A stretch of DNA of 64,000 bases from Bisporella sp. PMI_857. Its lineage: Eukaryota; Ascomycota; Leotiomycetes; Helotiales; Helotiaceae. Below the pieces are notes generated by a model that saw nothing but the letters and a program-made list of their open reading frames with translations, did no database searches and was not told the origin of the DNA. Below are positions 43,995 through 55,047 of this stretch, one piece after another. Position numbers and translations under genes: made by a program. The stretch lies in contig JAJSPD010000085.1 in assembly GCA_021307315.1 (NCBI GenBank), positions 121,845 to 185,844 of the forward strand, read 5' to 3'. Every line of letters begins with the position of its first letter. The first letter of the stretch is position 1.

Positions 43995-44800
43995 CTATCG
44001 TTGGCGACTGAAGTGAAACCTACTAGGGACGCGAGAGTGCTGAGGTTTAGCCGGGGTAAAAGAATGAGATGGGATTGACTGTTGTGAGGTGTTAGCTGCC
44101 TGTTCCATCTTTATGTCCAAACGTCCTGGAGCAATAGCGAACTTGATTGTTGTTCGAACAGCGTCTATATTTGGTGTCCATTTCTCCGGGTCAGATAAGG
44201 CTTTTCTTCCCAGGCAGAAAGAAAGGTTGCCTCTTTTAGTGTCTGTCTGTGCCAGCATTGCGTTCGGTATATGTACTATCTTGTGCATCGGAAAAAGAAG
44301 TGCTTGACAGTTTCTGTTGCTTGTCCGCAGGCATATTAGTCAGATTCCGCTGCTTTAATACGGTGAAAATATCCGTTCGGTCGTCCTATCCCTGTATAGA
44401 GCTATAATAATACACTCGCTTTTCTCCGCTTAAGACCATCGTATAAAGTACGAGTATGTTTTCCTGCCAGTGCTGTGTCTATTCTCTGGAATACTTTCCC
44501 ACCTCGTCTGGTAGTGTTCTTGTTGCCCTTTCTGCTTTTTCTTTATTTATTATTGTAGATTTGGCTTGGTAGCATTGCCTTTGCGGTGTTCGGTCTTGCT
44601 CGGTAGCCTGTCGTACGACTTCCTTTGCTCTCCTGCCTAGCTCGAAGCTCTCTTGAAACGGGATCCATGTCATAGAGATAGAATTGCCTCTCGTTCTCGG
44701 CGTAAAAGCTACTTCATAAATCTTTTTAATGCTGGTGTTGGAATGCATGCACATAGCTTCACCCGTTCCATATCGCGAGGATTGTGGGTCTTCTGTCACA
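43995..44800 (-). pseudogene. LINE 3' end, RNase H-proximal and C-terminal region
   Basis: The minus-strand frame at 44799-44479 contains IPFQESFELGRRAKEVVRQA and TPQRQCYQAKSTI. After stops, LPGKKSLI and DTKYRRCSNNNQVRYC follow. The same peptides occur in the better-read copy at 52790-53965, so both belong to one Tad/I-like LINE family. Degenerate. Confidence 0.65.
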
Positions 44801-44862
44801 TATATCTACCTGGCAATAGGCCGTAGCTCAGAATGAATCAATGAATATCAAAACCACACCAG

Positions 44863-45110
44863 TGTCACGGCCCTGGCCTCTTTTCGGTGGCACCGGACAC
44901 TCCAAAGCTCGGACGGAGCTCAGCACCGGACACCACAGAGCTCGCTTATACTAGCCTCCAGCCAGTTCCTGTATATAGGGCGTTGCTTTCCTTCCCTTCT
45001 TCTGTCCGTAGCTTGTTCTCTTAGTTATGACAATTGATAGTTGTTCACACCTCTGAGTCCTTCCACCTGGATCTACGGATCGAGATCCCTGTTCAGCTTG
45101 AGTTGTTACA
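44863..45110 (+). mobile_element. Solo LTR, family A
   Basis: TGTCACGGCCCTGG to GAGTTGTTACA, 248 bp, with CCTGTATATAGGG. Flanks ACCAG and GTAAA do not match, so a target duplication is lost or the LTR recombined. Confidence 0.75.
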
Positions 45111-46399
45111 GTAAAGTTAGTAGAAATTTCTGAGTAGAGTCGGTCTATATTTGGCGCATACTGATTATGATGGTCTTTGGCTTAGTTAAGGCGGTCTTGT
45201 GTTTTAAGGCTATAACTCTTCTGCTAAAGTCGCTCTACATGGAGATTAGCCGATGCATCAAAGTAGTATTCAGGTGGATGTTGTACTTCATCATCGAAGA
45301 GTTTCGACATTGGTATCGCTTGCCGTATCCGCCTTATCGTTGCTACTGTTAAAAATGCTGTCCGTGTTGGAGTCGCTCGTGCTGTCAGACTTGTTATTGT
45401 AGATGGTCATCTTTATGTACCGTTGGCGCATTATTACACGGCGCTACGGAAAGGCTGGAAAGTGGTAAATTAATACGTCAAGATGGCTGCCAAGTAGGTA
45501 AAGAGGGGAGGAGGATAATTTCGATAGAGGAGACGGGACGACCGTTGCCACGAAAGCACTGCTGAAAAAGGGGTGGGAGATACAAGAGTGGATGATAAAG
45601 GCAAAGGGGTCGAGATAGAGTCAGCGAAAGATGAAGGCATTGTTTAAATCCATCTTCAGTATCGAGTGGGCCTAGAGGGAGCCTCTTTTGGGTCTTGATG
45701 ACCTTTGAATATGGGGGGAAGGTTCGAGGTCGAGAATCCGACATAATGACATAGGCGACTAATGAATACGCAGTGCCTGGGTCCCCTAAAACAGCGGCTT
45801 TAACCTCCCGAAAGCAGCAGCTTGCTAACCGTGACACTGTGTAATCAATGAATACTCTGATTTGATTTTGTTTTGATTTTGATTACTGGTAAATAGAGTC
45901 GATTTTATTTTGATTAATAGGTTCGGTAATCAAGTAATTAAATCATTTCTCGCACTGAATTACAATAGGAAACGTAACACTCTCGTTGCCGTTACTCCTA
46001 GCATTAGGTCCACAACATAGAACCTACTGTATTCGTTATTATGGTCGTTTAATGAAGAATAGAAATTCCAATAAGTTCCATCCTTGCCTGCCTTCGCATC
46101 ACGAGGCTCCGTATTTACCGCATCTTGTTCCGCAAACTGCGCCTTCAGCTCAGCGCGCCACAGCCCCGCTAAGAGGGGCATGGCAAATGCGCAATCTACA
46201 CACTGAAAACGCAGCACAGCTTAACGTTACATAATTCGTAGTCAGCTATAATAAACTTAAACTAAAAATCAATCACAACATAGCTCAGTAAGATTTGAAA
46301 TCGGTTTACTTCCTTATAGACAAGTCTCCTCGACTATCCTGAGCTTCTTTGCAGCTTTCGACATAATGTGCCTTGTCGAACTTATCGCCTGCGAGGTCC
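45111..46399. other. No supported gene; coding-like debris
   Basis: A plus-strand stretch near 45350-45470 reads RLVIVDGHLYVPLAHYYTAL before a stop and may be a gene fragment. A TTTGATTTTGATT low-complexity tract is at about 45860-45920. Frames near 45960-46230 overlap on both strands and cannot be decided. Confidence 0.35.
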
Positions 46400-46941
46400 A
46401 TGGCGCAGGTATTCGCGCCTATACCATCTGCCCAAATACAAGAGACCCTCTCGCCTGCATCGACGCAATGTATGTGTAGAGGCTATTCGCTCTATAAGTA
46501 CGGACAGCTCTATCTACAAATCCATCAATCTAATATTTTCTCCTTTTAGACTCCATCCGCAGCTTCAACCGCGACATTGAAGCCACGAACTCTGAAATCC
46601 ATACTATCCAGCATGCTGTTCAAGAGTTCATGCCTCTGACCCTGGCGGTCTTGAATCTGCGCGAGGGAGTATCACCGGCATGTGAATCTTTGCTGCAGCT
46701 ACCATCTCAACGGGAGGAATACTGGCTAGCACACGTCGCGAAGCTTCTAGGGCATAACCCCGCAGAAGAGCTGTGCCTCTTTTTTCGACTTGAAAGAGTC
46801 GCGACGGCATTGTGGGTGGATGGACGACGAGGGTTCATGCTTCAATGCTTCACAAGTGTGGAAGTAGATCTTGCACTATGTAGGTCCCTCCCTCTCATCT
46901 TTGCCCTTGGTCGCAGTGTTTACTTCTATACTCATCGCTGA
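46400..46941 (+). CDS. Hypothetical spliced protein
   Basis: ATG at 46400 (context CCATGGCG) opens exon 1 (46400-46469). A GTATGT...TTTTAG intron (46470-46549) leads to exon 2, and the split codon TAC keeps frame: STQY-SIRSFNRDIEATN. The protein then reads IHTIQHAVQEFMPLTLAVLN and SQREEYWLAHVAKLLGHNP, mostly helical, and ends in VYFYTHR at 46941. The last 25 residues are weaker and another intron may start at 46872 (GTAGGT). No family is recognised. Confidence 0.5.
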
Positions 46942-47476
46942 GGGCAAATGCATCTCGGAGTCAGCACGAAGGACCGAGCCAAGTTGCGTTGGAAGTCCAA
47001 CTATGCTTCCAGGTCCATTGCGGCACAGGATCAAGAGCAATATCCAGCCAAGGAGCCCTGAATACGAGCTGCAGAGAAGCCCAAAGCAATAATTTTATAT
47101 TTCCCGCCCTGTTGCCTGGTTATTTCTGTTGTGGCAGCTTACCGCCTCTCACTGCAACACTAGGCGCGGCCGAAACGAGCACTCTATTACGCCCCCTATT
47201 GGTCAGACCTACCCCGCATTGGTCCCCTCCATCAGACCGGGCCAACACTCGCCCTTCGAATACGAGGAAGAACTGGAACAGGTGACTGCCTATTCTTTCT
47301 GTCGCCAACCAACCTAACCCACGCCAACGATCAATGGTACAGTGCAGAGAAACACAATTTAAACCAGGGACACCCGCCCTGCATAAACCTTTGTTCCCTC
47401 TCTCCACAAACAAAACAAACAAATATCCCACACATTCGTTAACTGGCACAAACCGCACCTCCAGAACTGTACAACC
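46942..47476. other. Spacer and promoter region
   Basis: Short frames on both strands, none supported. The last 100 bp, C- and A-rich with CACAAACAAAAC-like runs, look like a fungal 5' leader of the next gene. Confidence 0.4.
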
Positions 47477-48211
47477 ATGCAGTTCACGACACTCGTTTCC
47501 ATCGCTACAGTCCTCGCGACTCTGCCTATCTCTGTATTCGGAACAGGCTACGAATCCGGGACCACGTGCGCTACTCTCACTTCGACCTCAGACTGCTACG
47601 GCGCCTACTCAACCTGCACCGTCCTCGCCTGTCTTGAAATCAAGCCCATCACCCAATCATGCGGCTGTACCACGATCCCCACTACAACTGTCTGCCAGAC
47701 AGCATGCCCGACTAGCTGCGGAGCTACCTCCTACATCACAGCCATAGAGGACTGCTTCCCAACACATACATGGCCGCCAACCACCACCACCCCACCACCA
47801 TATCCCACACTTACTACCACGCCCCCAACCGTCTATCCCAACATGACCAGAACCAAGACAAAAACCGAGACAGAAACACACATCACCACCCTAACCACAT
47901 GCCCGGTGTCCGTGACCTGCACCGGCCAAACCACCACCTACACCAGCACGGAAGTCTGCCCGACTACGACTTGCACTTGCGTCTTGCCAAGCGTTACGGG
48001 CACGAGCACGGCTCTGCCGGTGCCGACTGGGAATCGGACGACGACGTCGACGACGTTGACGACGGGCCCGGGGAACACGCCGCCTTCCCCAACTGCTACG
48101 CCGAGTGCGACCCCGACTTTCCTTGAGGTGAGTTTGGCTGGGAAGTGGGGAGTTTCGGTTGGGACTGGACTTGTCGGTGCTTTCGTGATTGCATTTTTGG
48201 GGATGATGTAG
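47477..48211 (+). CDS. GPI-anchored cysteine- and threonine-rich surface protein
   Basis: Single exon, 244 residues. The signal peptide is MQFTTLVSIATVLATLPISVFG. Residues 25-95 hold about twelve cysteines, including CGCTTIPTTTVCQTACPTSC. A Thr/Pro-rich stalk (TTTTPPPYPTLTTTPPTVYP) with an NMT glycosylation site follows, then a second small cysteine group (TTCPVSVTCTG, VCPTTTCTCV) and another Thr/Ser stalk. The last 25 residues are hydrophobic (VGTGLVGAFVIAFLGMM) after a small-residue site, as in GPI-anchored proteins. It should be exported to the wall or membrane. Similar to many fungal adhesin-like or effector-like proteins; no precise name. Confidence 0.75.
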   Translation: MQFTTLVSIATVLATLPISVFGTGYESGTTCATLTSTSDCYGAYSTCTVLACLEIKPITQSCGCTTIPTTTVCQTACPTSCGATSYITAIEDCFPTHTWPPTTTTPPPYPTLTTTPPTVYPNMTRTKTKTETETHITTLTTCPVSVTCTGQTTTYTSTEVCPTTTCTCVLPSVTGTSTALPVPTGNRTTTSTTLTTGPGNTPPSPTATPSATPTFLEVSLAGKWGVSVGTGLVGAFVIAFLGMM

Positions 48212-48663
48212 TTGGAAGGGGATGGTTAGGTGCGGGGATGTGGTTCGGTGGGAGGATGCATGTTGATACGTTGGGAGTAATAGGTCAATCCTTACGAATT
48301 TTGATGAATAGGGACGCCACTTGGCGGCAGGGTCGGGGGAGGGTATTGCTTGAGGGATTTGTTACCAGTCTGGCTGGAGTAAAATGCAATTTGTCGAGTA
48401 TCTCATACCCCCTTCGTATATGTAATGAAATTGAAAGTACCATTTACTCTCTTCCCAATCTATTTCTATGCGTGTCCCATGTTCATTGACCACCAGTATG
48501 GCCATGACTGTTTCACATCACGGCTATGGGGAAACAAAAATCAATTACCAGTGTAAGAAATTGGAGTTAAACTCTGGAGTTATATACTCAACTCTAACTC
48601 TTACTCTAGTTAGAAAGCTATAACTCTAATCTAACTCTAATAATATTAGAGTTGTTTAAAGTT
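48212..48663. other. 3' flank with TAACTC repeats
   Basis: Degenerate AACTCTAACTC repeats lie at about 48565-48655, just before the LTR. No gene. Confidence 0.45.
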
Positions 48664-49041
48664 TGTAACAGAAAGAGGGTAGCAGGAGGGATTGCAATAT
48701 AACGGATAGGAACACGTGACTGGCGATGTAATTGTAATAGTAGTGTATCGATATCAAAAGTGTGCTTGTAGATCCGGAAAGAAAACTCAAGCTTGCCCTT
48801 CTCCAGAGAGCTCTAGCTTTTTCTTATATCCCTTAACCGTACTGTATCCTTGACTTACGGAGCCACCGAGCTCTAGAAGTCGGTATCCCCGAGGAGCATT
48901 CTATCAATCGGAACCCACGATAGTCTGGACTATACGCCTCCATAGTGGCTGTAAGCCTTCGGCTGGCCGTCAGCTAGCCTGTGTTACTCTGATGGGTCGC
49001 TTACAGCCTGTAACCGTCCTTAACCGACTTTGGCTGTTACA
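48664..49041 (+). mobile_element. Solo LTR, family C relative, 378 bp
   Basis: TGTAACAGAAAGAGGG to TTTGGCTGTTACA. Flanks AAGTT and AAATT are a target duplication with one change. It shares GCAGGAGGGATTGCAATATA with the 426-bp copies but lacks their minisatellite. Confidence 0.8.
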
Positions 49042-50146
49042 AAATTACTTAATAAACAATGACACAGTTGGAGAGGCGCAGGTTTCGGGGTGTCGTCTCG
49101 CTTATTGTCTCGCTCTGCCGATTGGGGCACCGTGAGCATCCGTTCAGGTTATAGGAGTAAACTCGATTTCACTTCACCTTAGCGCGTTTCTTTGCTACCT
49201 CTCTCCTTCCATCCTTGAAGTCTCTCCAACCATCCCACCTTTCGAATTCATTTCACACCCCGGGGCTTTATAGCTGCCTTTGAATGGGAATGTAGGCTTC
49301 GCCAAAGAGACTACCTTAGAACGTCTACGATATATGGATGTCGACTCGCTTGAAAATAATCTGTTTAGTAATCGATGAGTTGCCGCCCGATTTGAATTTT
49401 GAGGCCTTACGGTAACGAGGAGCTCGACTCGGACGAAATACCAACAAGCACACAGAACGAAGTGAAGTAGAGTCTACAGCGGCGAGGAATCTAGCGAGGA
49501 CGATGCATCAAGAACTAGACCAATTGTCCCTACGCTACGTGGCCACAATACGCGCGCTTCCAACATCGACATGCTTCTCTCTCCGTTTAGCCTCCAGCAT
49601 TATTCTCCAAGAACAGGATCAGAAAAAGGTTGTGCAAACTCTTGGTTTATCCCCGCACGGCGCCAGCTATCCTGCTCTTCATTGTGTCCAGTCAGGTTTA
49701 CTGTAATGTTTAGGGCGATAATATCACGGGATTGGTAGATGTATAGTTCGATGGTTAAATGGATTTCTCGAGGAAGCTATACTCTTCTCCATCCCCAAAT
49801 CCCAATTGTCTGCTTGGTGCCATAGCCATCGGCATCCTCGATGCATGCAAATATCGGACGGTGCAAGTCATAATGCAGGAGATGGTTTCGAGAGAATACG
49901 ACAAGCGTAGTTTATTTAAGAGCAGACACCAAACGTGATCTCACAATAACATGCATCAGGAGATTTGAGACATCAAGCAGCGTAAGCCTCGTGTGTGAAT
50001 CTCCTCCGTGGTCGCGAATTCGGTTCGTGATAGTCTCGATGGCTGAACTTTGACAAATGGAAACCGCAAGATTTGCCGTGACGAAGTTTGCCCAAAGCCC
50101 TAGAAGGGCCGTGGAAATTCAAATGATGTTCTCAAAGTTCTAATAT
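49042..50146. other. No supported gene
   Basis: The frame at 49503-49706 is short and unrecognised. The region abuts the 3' end of the minus-strand gene whose stop is at 50147-50149. Confidence 0.4.
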
Positions 50147-50236
50147 TCACACATGACTTGTAATACTAAGTATCCGCCTTGCACTTTCTCGCTCAACCTC
50201 CAGCCTCCACCTTAGACCGCGATACCGATGCTCTAA

Positions 50237-51676
50237 TGTTGGTGATCAGCACGGCGAGAAGTTTAAAGGGTAAAAGCGGGTCGGGTTGGGTTGTTATACA
50301 TTCCTCGATTCTACCCAAGTTAGTTCTCAATCAAGGAAATCAAGACACTTCACAGGTTATGAGCCCAGGCTAGCACTTTTGAAGATATACTTCTCTGCAT
50401 TAGTCGCACCTCATCACTACTATGCCGTCTGATAATAAGAAGTTCCCCGATCTCGTCTACAACGACGACGGCACCCATAAATTCGCTCCTTAGAAGATTA
50501 ATACAAAGCCAGAGCTTCGCCCGAAGAAAGCTTGGCAATACACGCAAAAGCCTTTACCCCTGAATACCAATGCCACCCTTAAAGAAAAGCACGCTGATGC
50601 GGCAGATACGTTTACGCACCACATCTCGCAAGAAGTCAAAGACAAGCTGCCCGCCGGCGCGTTCGACGATGCCTACGTTATGTTCCAAGCCCTCGAAGCG
50701 ATCTTTACGCCAATCCCGAGCAAGCGTTTTACTTGGCATGCTGAGAGCTCTTTAGCTTACAGATCAAAAACTATTCGATCGGGAACTTCTTGACCAAGGT
50801 TAAGATGTTGAACAAACGGATTGAAGCCACGAAGGTTCCATTTAACGCCGACAAACGTGCTTTCCTCGTCCTTATGCTCGGTCTCGATGGCAATGCCGAG
50901 TACGACGGCCCCGTTTAAATCTGGTCCACGATGCCCAATCTCGACTAGGCGAAGGCGACTCGAATGCTCCGAGCGGAAACACAACGGCAGGATAATCGGA
51001 ATAACTTGGAGGTTACGTTGTTGGTTCGGCAAACAAGGAAGAGGAAAGTAGGGGAGCGCGATTTGAGGAGAGGTATGCCGCAAAGATCGAGGGGAGACGT
51101 CTCGAGGGGGGGTTTATCTTCCTTTCCGTTCCTACCGTACGAAATCTGCCGGAAACACTACCCGGGAGCGTGTTGGGTAGAGCACGTCTGTAAGATCTGC
51201 GGGATCAAGGGTCATATCAAACGTCGCTGTTACAATAACCCGGCAAACAAGAAGAAAGAAGACGTGGATAACGACGAAGATTGGATTATTCGAGGCACCG
51301 ACTTTGGCTACTTGGTGGTAGACGTGAGTAAAGGTATCTCATTGCGTGAGTAAGTTAAGGAGTGGTCCTTTATACCGGTTACGTTGTCAGTTGTGTGGTT
51401 ATTTACGTGGTTATTTAGCTAGTGAGTAATGGAATGAGTGACTTGAGTAGTGGAGTAAGTGGTGGAGTAAGTGGTGGAGTAAGTGGTGGAGTACGTGAGT
51501 TGAGTGGGAGTAGCTTCAAAATTTCCTATTTGGGACTCCAGCTGCTGCTAAAGGAAAGTGTTGGTGATCAGCATGGCTGGGAGATTAACGGGTAAAAATG
51601 GGTCTGGTTGAATTGTTATATATTCCTCGATTCCACCCAAGTGTGTACTCAATCAAGGAAATCAAGACATTCAACA
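50237..51676 (+). mobile_element. Gag-only mini LTR retrotransposon, 1.44 kb
   Basis: Two direct LTRs of exactly 118 bp (50237-50354 and 51559-51676) run TGTTGGTGATCAGC to TTCACA/TTCAACA. The target duplication is TCTAA/TCTGA with one change. Directly after the left LTR, GGTTATGAGCCC complements the anticodon arm of initiator tRNA-Met, as in copia-type half-tRNA primers. A purine tract AAAGGAAAG precedes the right LTR. Between them only a gag frame is found: no protease, integrase, RT or RNase H. Confidence 0.85.
50422..51353 (+). pseudogene. Copia-type gag with CCHC knuckle, degenerate
   Basis: ATG at 50422 opens MPSDNKKFPDLVYNDDGTHK; a TAG follows at codon 25. Further parts read KEKHADAADTFTHHISQEVK, AYVMFQALEAIFTPIPSKRF and, after a frameshift, KVKMLNKRIEATKVPFNADK. 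The zinc knuckle CKICGIKGHIKRRC has C-x2-C-x4-H-x4-C spacing. At least three stops and one shift break the frame, so it must have moved with help from an intact relative. The copia element at the right edge is a candidate family but I cannot match its gag. Confidence 0.7.
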
Positions 51677-52789
51677 TCTGAGGAATCGAGCACCGGGTTT
51701 CTTGCAATAAGCAAAGAAAAATAGCGTTGCAACTTCACGAACTCCCCGCCGTTTTCTGGAGCGTCGTATTCCATGCTCCATTTCCGATACCTCTCGTCAG
51801 TCTGCTTGCTGTTCAGAGGTGGAATACCGTGTCTGTAAACACAATGCCATGCGTCTCGATTCCAACCTCTCGCATCGATATCCGTGTGCTTGGTTGAATC
51901 GAAGGTCTTCGGGAAAGCGCTTCGATACGCAAGCGAGAATGGGTTGTGCGCCCTCATGATCCGGTACCGGTCGTTCATTGTGTTCGGTGTATCGTGTCCT
52001 TCCACGTCATCGAGTAACAATTTCTTGAGTTCATTCTCGTAAGGCGAGTTGCCATGCAGCTTGTCTGTATACCAAGAGCTGAAGCGGTCTAAGCGGAGCA
52101 TATTTGCTGTTTTCGACGGCAAGAGATCCAACATGCGCTCTACCATCATGAAGAGGAGGTCAAGGTGCTCCTCGACTCGTTTACCGTGATACCAATCTGG
52201 CTTTGCCCGCGATCTATAAGATGTCGATTTCCTCATGATCATTTGTGCTTTCATAAATGTCTCGCCTATCACCAGATTCTCTCGTTTTCCTTCGAACATG
52301 TCCGTAGAATACATTCTAGCCATCTTCACGTTCCGGATTTGTAGGAGCAGGGGGAAGATAAACTCGTAGTCCCATTTTGCCCCCCGGGATTTCTCCTCCC
52401 CATTGCAATAAATCGGCCTTGTTTTCGATCGAACACTGAGGCTAGGCATCGCCGAACCAGCTCGTGTTCTTCGTATGCCCGAAAACCACCCAGAGAGACA
52501 GAAATCTCTTCGCCCCCTTGAGTATCTCAACAAGGGCTCTAACTTTCTTGTAAAGACAGATGATTTGGGCATTGTCTTTTCTATGCAGGGCCCAGATCCA
52601 AATTTGAACATTCAGGTTATGCCAAGATAGGTCCCTGGAGATGGTGTCTGGTAGGTCCTTTAAATCCCATTACACTCCTTTAGTGTTTTTTGCTTTTATC
52701 CACGATTTGTATCAATATTCTGGCTTGGCAGATATTATGATCGTGTTGCCATTGTAACCAGACAGTACTTCGGCGGCTACTTCTGCGTA

Positions 52790-53965
52790 GATTTTGCGGC
52801 TTGTAAGAAGGATTTCCTGGTCTACTCACGGTGTTCGAATTGCAACAAGCTCGTCCGCAGAGAAAGGATTGGTTGGGATAGGCGGAGTTATTCACGACAC
52901 GCTCAGCATTAGAGAACCAAGCGCATTGTCGGTCACATTGGGAGTAAGAACGGAACAGAACCCGTACACGGCTGAACTCGCAGCGATAGCGATGGCAATG
53001 AAACATTTACCACCAGACTTAGTAAAAAGGCAAATCGCGATTATTTCAAGCAATTAAAGAGCTCTGCTAGCAACGAACCAACCAAAGTATTAATCAAGGC
53101 AAACCAGTATCAAAGAAATTTACGAAGCAGTTTCTACGCTCAGAAAAAAAGGCAACTCTATCGTACAATATGGATCCCGTTTTAAGAAAGCTTCGAGCTA
53201 AGCAAAAAAGCAAAAGAAGCCGCATAACAAGCCACTGAACTAGGCCGAACACCGCAAAAACAATGCTATCAGGCTAAATCCACAACTATAAGCAAAAGAA
53301 ATGCAGAAAGAAATGCAGAAAAAGCAACAAGAACACTACCCGACACAGTAGGAAAGTATTTTTTTAAAAAAATAGATACTGCACTGTCAGGAAAACATAC
53401 TCGTACTTTATATAACGGCCTTAATCGGAAAAGAGCGAGCGTGTTGGGACAGCTCCGTACAGGAATAATACATCTGAACGAGTACTTTTATTGGATTGAG
53501 GCGGCGGAATCAGACCAATGTGCTTGCGGACAGGCTACAGAAACTGTCAAGCTGTCACGACTCCAAATACAGGCGCTGGGTGTAGCTATTTGTATGGTGC
53601 CTAAATACGAGAATACTAAACTAAGGAGGAAAGGTGTAGCGGAGGCTGTAGCCTCCCATATAAAAAGAATGGTGATCACGTGGCTAGCATAGGCGAGCTG
53701 TTAAGCGAGCCAATGAGCGTCTCCACAGCTGGCGCGATATTGAGGTCCGTGACACAAGCGCTTTCTTTTCCGATGCACGAGATAGGACACATATTGTACG
53801 CAAAATGTTAGCACAGACAAATACAAAAAGAAGCAACCTTTCTTTCTACTTTGGAGGAAAAGCCCTATCTGACCCGGAGAAATAGGCACTAAATATAAAC
53901 GCAGTTCGAACAACAATCAGGTTTGCTATTGCTACAGGACGTTTAAATAAAGAGACAAAAACAGG
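52790..53965 (+). pseudogene. Tad/I-like LINE 3' region with RNase H
   Basis: The RNase H part reads VGIGGVIHDTLSIREPSA and QNPYTAELAAIAMAMKHLP. Then TPQKQCYQAKS-type linker sequence follows with stops, then the C-terminal part ASVLGQLRTGIIHLNEYFYW and ESDQCACGQATETVK, whose CxC...H pattern is the usual zinc-knuckle-like end of such LINEs. A solo LTR at 53553 cuts it before the histidine. The family is present in at least three copies in this window. Confidence 0.75.
53553..53754 (-). mobile_element. Solo LTR, family B, 202 bp
   Basis: TGTCACGACTCC to GGTCCGTGACA, flanked by CAAGC on both sides (53548-53552, 53755-53759). Contains the family signature TACTAAACTAAGGAGGAAAG. Confidence 0.9.
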
Positions 53966-54287
53966 CAGCTAACTCTCTGCAACAGTAAACTCTATTTCAA
54001 TTTTTATTCTAATTAACCCGACCAACCTTATATCACTTTTGTGTCCTTAGCAGGCCTCGCTTCAGTCGCCGACAATAGGACATTGAACATTTGAGGAATA
54101 AACTCCAAATTAACCTGTGTCAGGTTCCGAACCGGTATATGTAGTAAAATAAGCTTTCTGACATGCGACGTCGGATATTGTACCTTTTTGGCCCGCTGAG
54201 TGCCGTGGTAAAGCTTATCAACCCTGGCATCTGACATGTAATCACAAAACTCAAAACCATGAAAAAACCATGAAAATCGGCACCAAC

Positions 54288-54536
54288 TGTAACAGTCAGA
54301 GGGCAGCAGGAGGGATTGCAATATAACAAGTGAGAACACGTAGCGAGAGCTGCAATTGTAACGGTGGTGTATTGATATTAGAAGTATGCTTGTAGGTCTA
54401 AGAAGAAAACTCAAGCTTGCCCTTCTCCAGAGAGCTCTAGCTGTTCCTTATATCTCCTAACGATGCTCAACAGTGCTGTATCCTTTAGAAGTCGGCACTT
54501 CTGTAAAGGAGCCTGTAGCCGCCCTAAACCGACCTG
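54288..54536 (+). mobile_element. Solo LTR fragment, family C
   Basis: TGTAACAGTCAGAGGG and then GCAGGAGGGATTGCAATATA match the family C copies. Its 3' end fuses with a family A LTR at 54537. Confidence 0.7.
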
Positions 54537-54787
54537 TGTAACAACTCAAGCTGAACAGAGACCTCGATCTGTAGGTCTAGGTAGAAGGACTCAAAGGTGT
54601 GAACAACTATCGATTGTTATAACTAAGAGAACAAGCTACAAACAGAAGAAGGGAAGGAAAGCAGTGCCTTATATACAGGACGCTGGCCAGGGGCCAGCGT
54701 AAGCGAGCCCTGTAGCATCGGTCGCCAAGCTCTACCGAGCTCTGCAGTATCTGGCGCCAAGCTCGAGATAGGGCCAGGGCCGTGACA
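54537..54787 (-). mobile_element. Solo LTR, family A
   Basis: TGTAACAACTCAAGC to GGCCGTGACA. Flanks differ (ACCTG and ATTCT), so the left side was probably changed by recombination with the adjoining LTR. Confidence 0.75.
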
Positions 54788-55047
54788 ATTCTACTAGTAG
54801 GAGGCATTTGCCTTTCACTCAAATAGTTAATCTTACGAATGAGCTCTCGTTCCTGAAGGTCTGTAAGGCATTGTCGGCCAACAGAGTCTGCATGGGCTTT
54901 ATGACAGGTTTGACCCTTCAGCCTTTTGCTAATCGACGTAGGATTACATTCAAAGTGTGCCGCTGCTTGGGAAGCATTTAGAAACTCCCCTGATCGAATT
55001 GAATCAACAGCTTTGTCAGTAACGTCCGATTTGGTGTAGTTATTCAT
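54788..55047 (-). pseudogene. Pogo-type transposase N-terminal fragment
   Basis: From ATG at 55047 the minus strand reads SIRSGEFLNASQAAAHFECN, then PTSISKRLKGQTCH and LTDLQERELIRKINYLSERQ. This is the psq helix-turn-helix plus the start of the CENP-B-like domain. The rest is missing because the family A LTR follows at 54787. Confidence 0.65.

Larger units (their letters stand above)
50147..52611 (-). pseudogene. Hypothetical gene interrupted by a mini-retrotransposon
   Basis: The main frame runs from about 52611 (ATG) down to the retroelement at 51676 and reads well: RENLVIGETFMKAQMIMRKS, EEHLDLLFMMVERMLDLLPS, HDTPNTMNDRYRIMRAHNP and NGGEFVKLQRYFSLLIARNP. Removing the element and one target-site copy lets the frame run on as VLDSSEHRYRGLRWRLEVER and stop at TGA 50147-50149. 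The present copy would end inside the LTR after about eight foreign residues, losing about 30 native ones, so partial function is possible. Family unknown; introns may exist near the 5' end. Confidence 0.55.

Noticed and set aside
47657..47881. Minus-strand Gly/Cys/Trp-rich frame
   Set aside because: It is the complement of the Thr/Pro stalk of the GPI-type protein.
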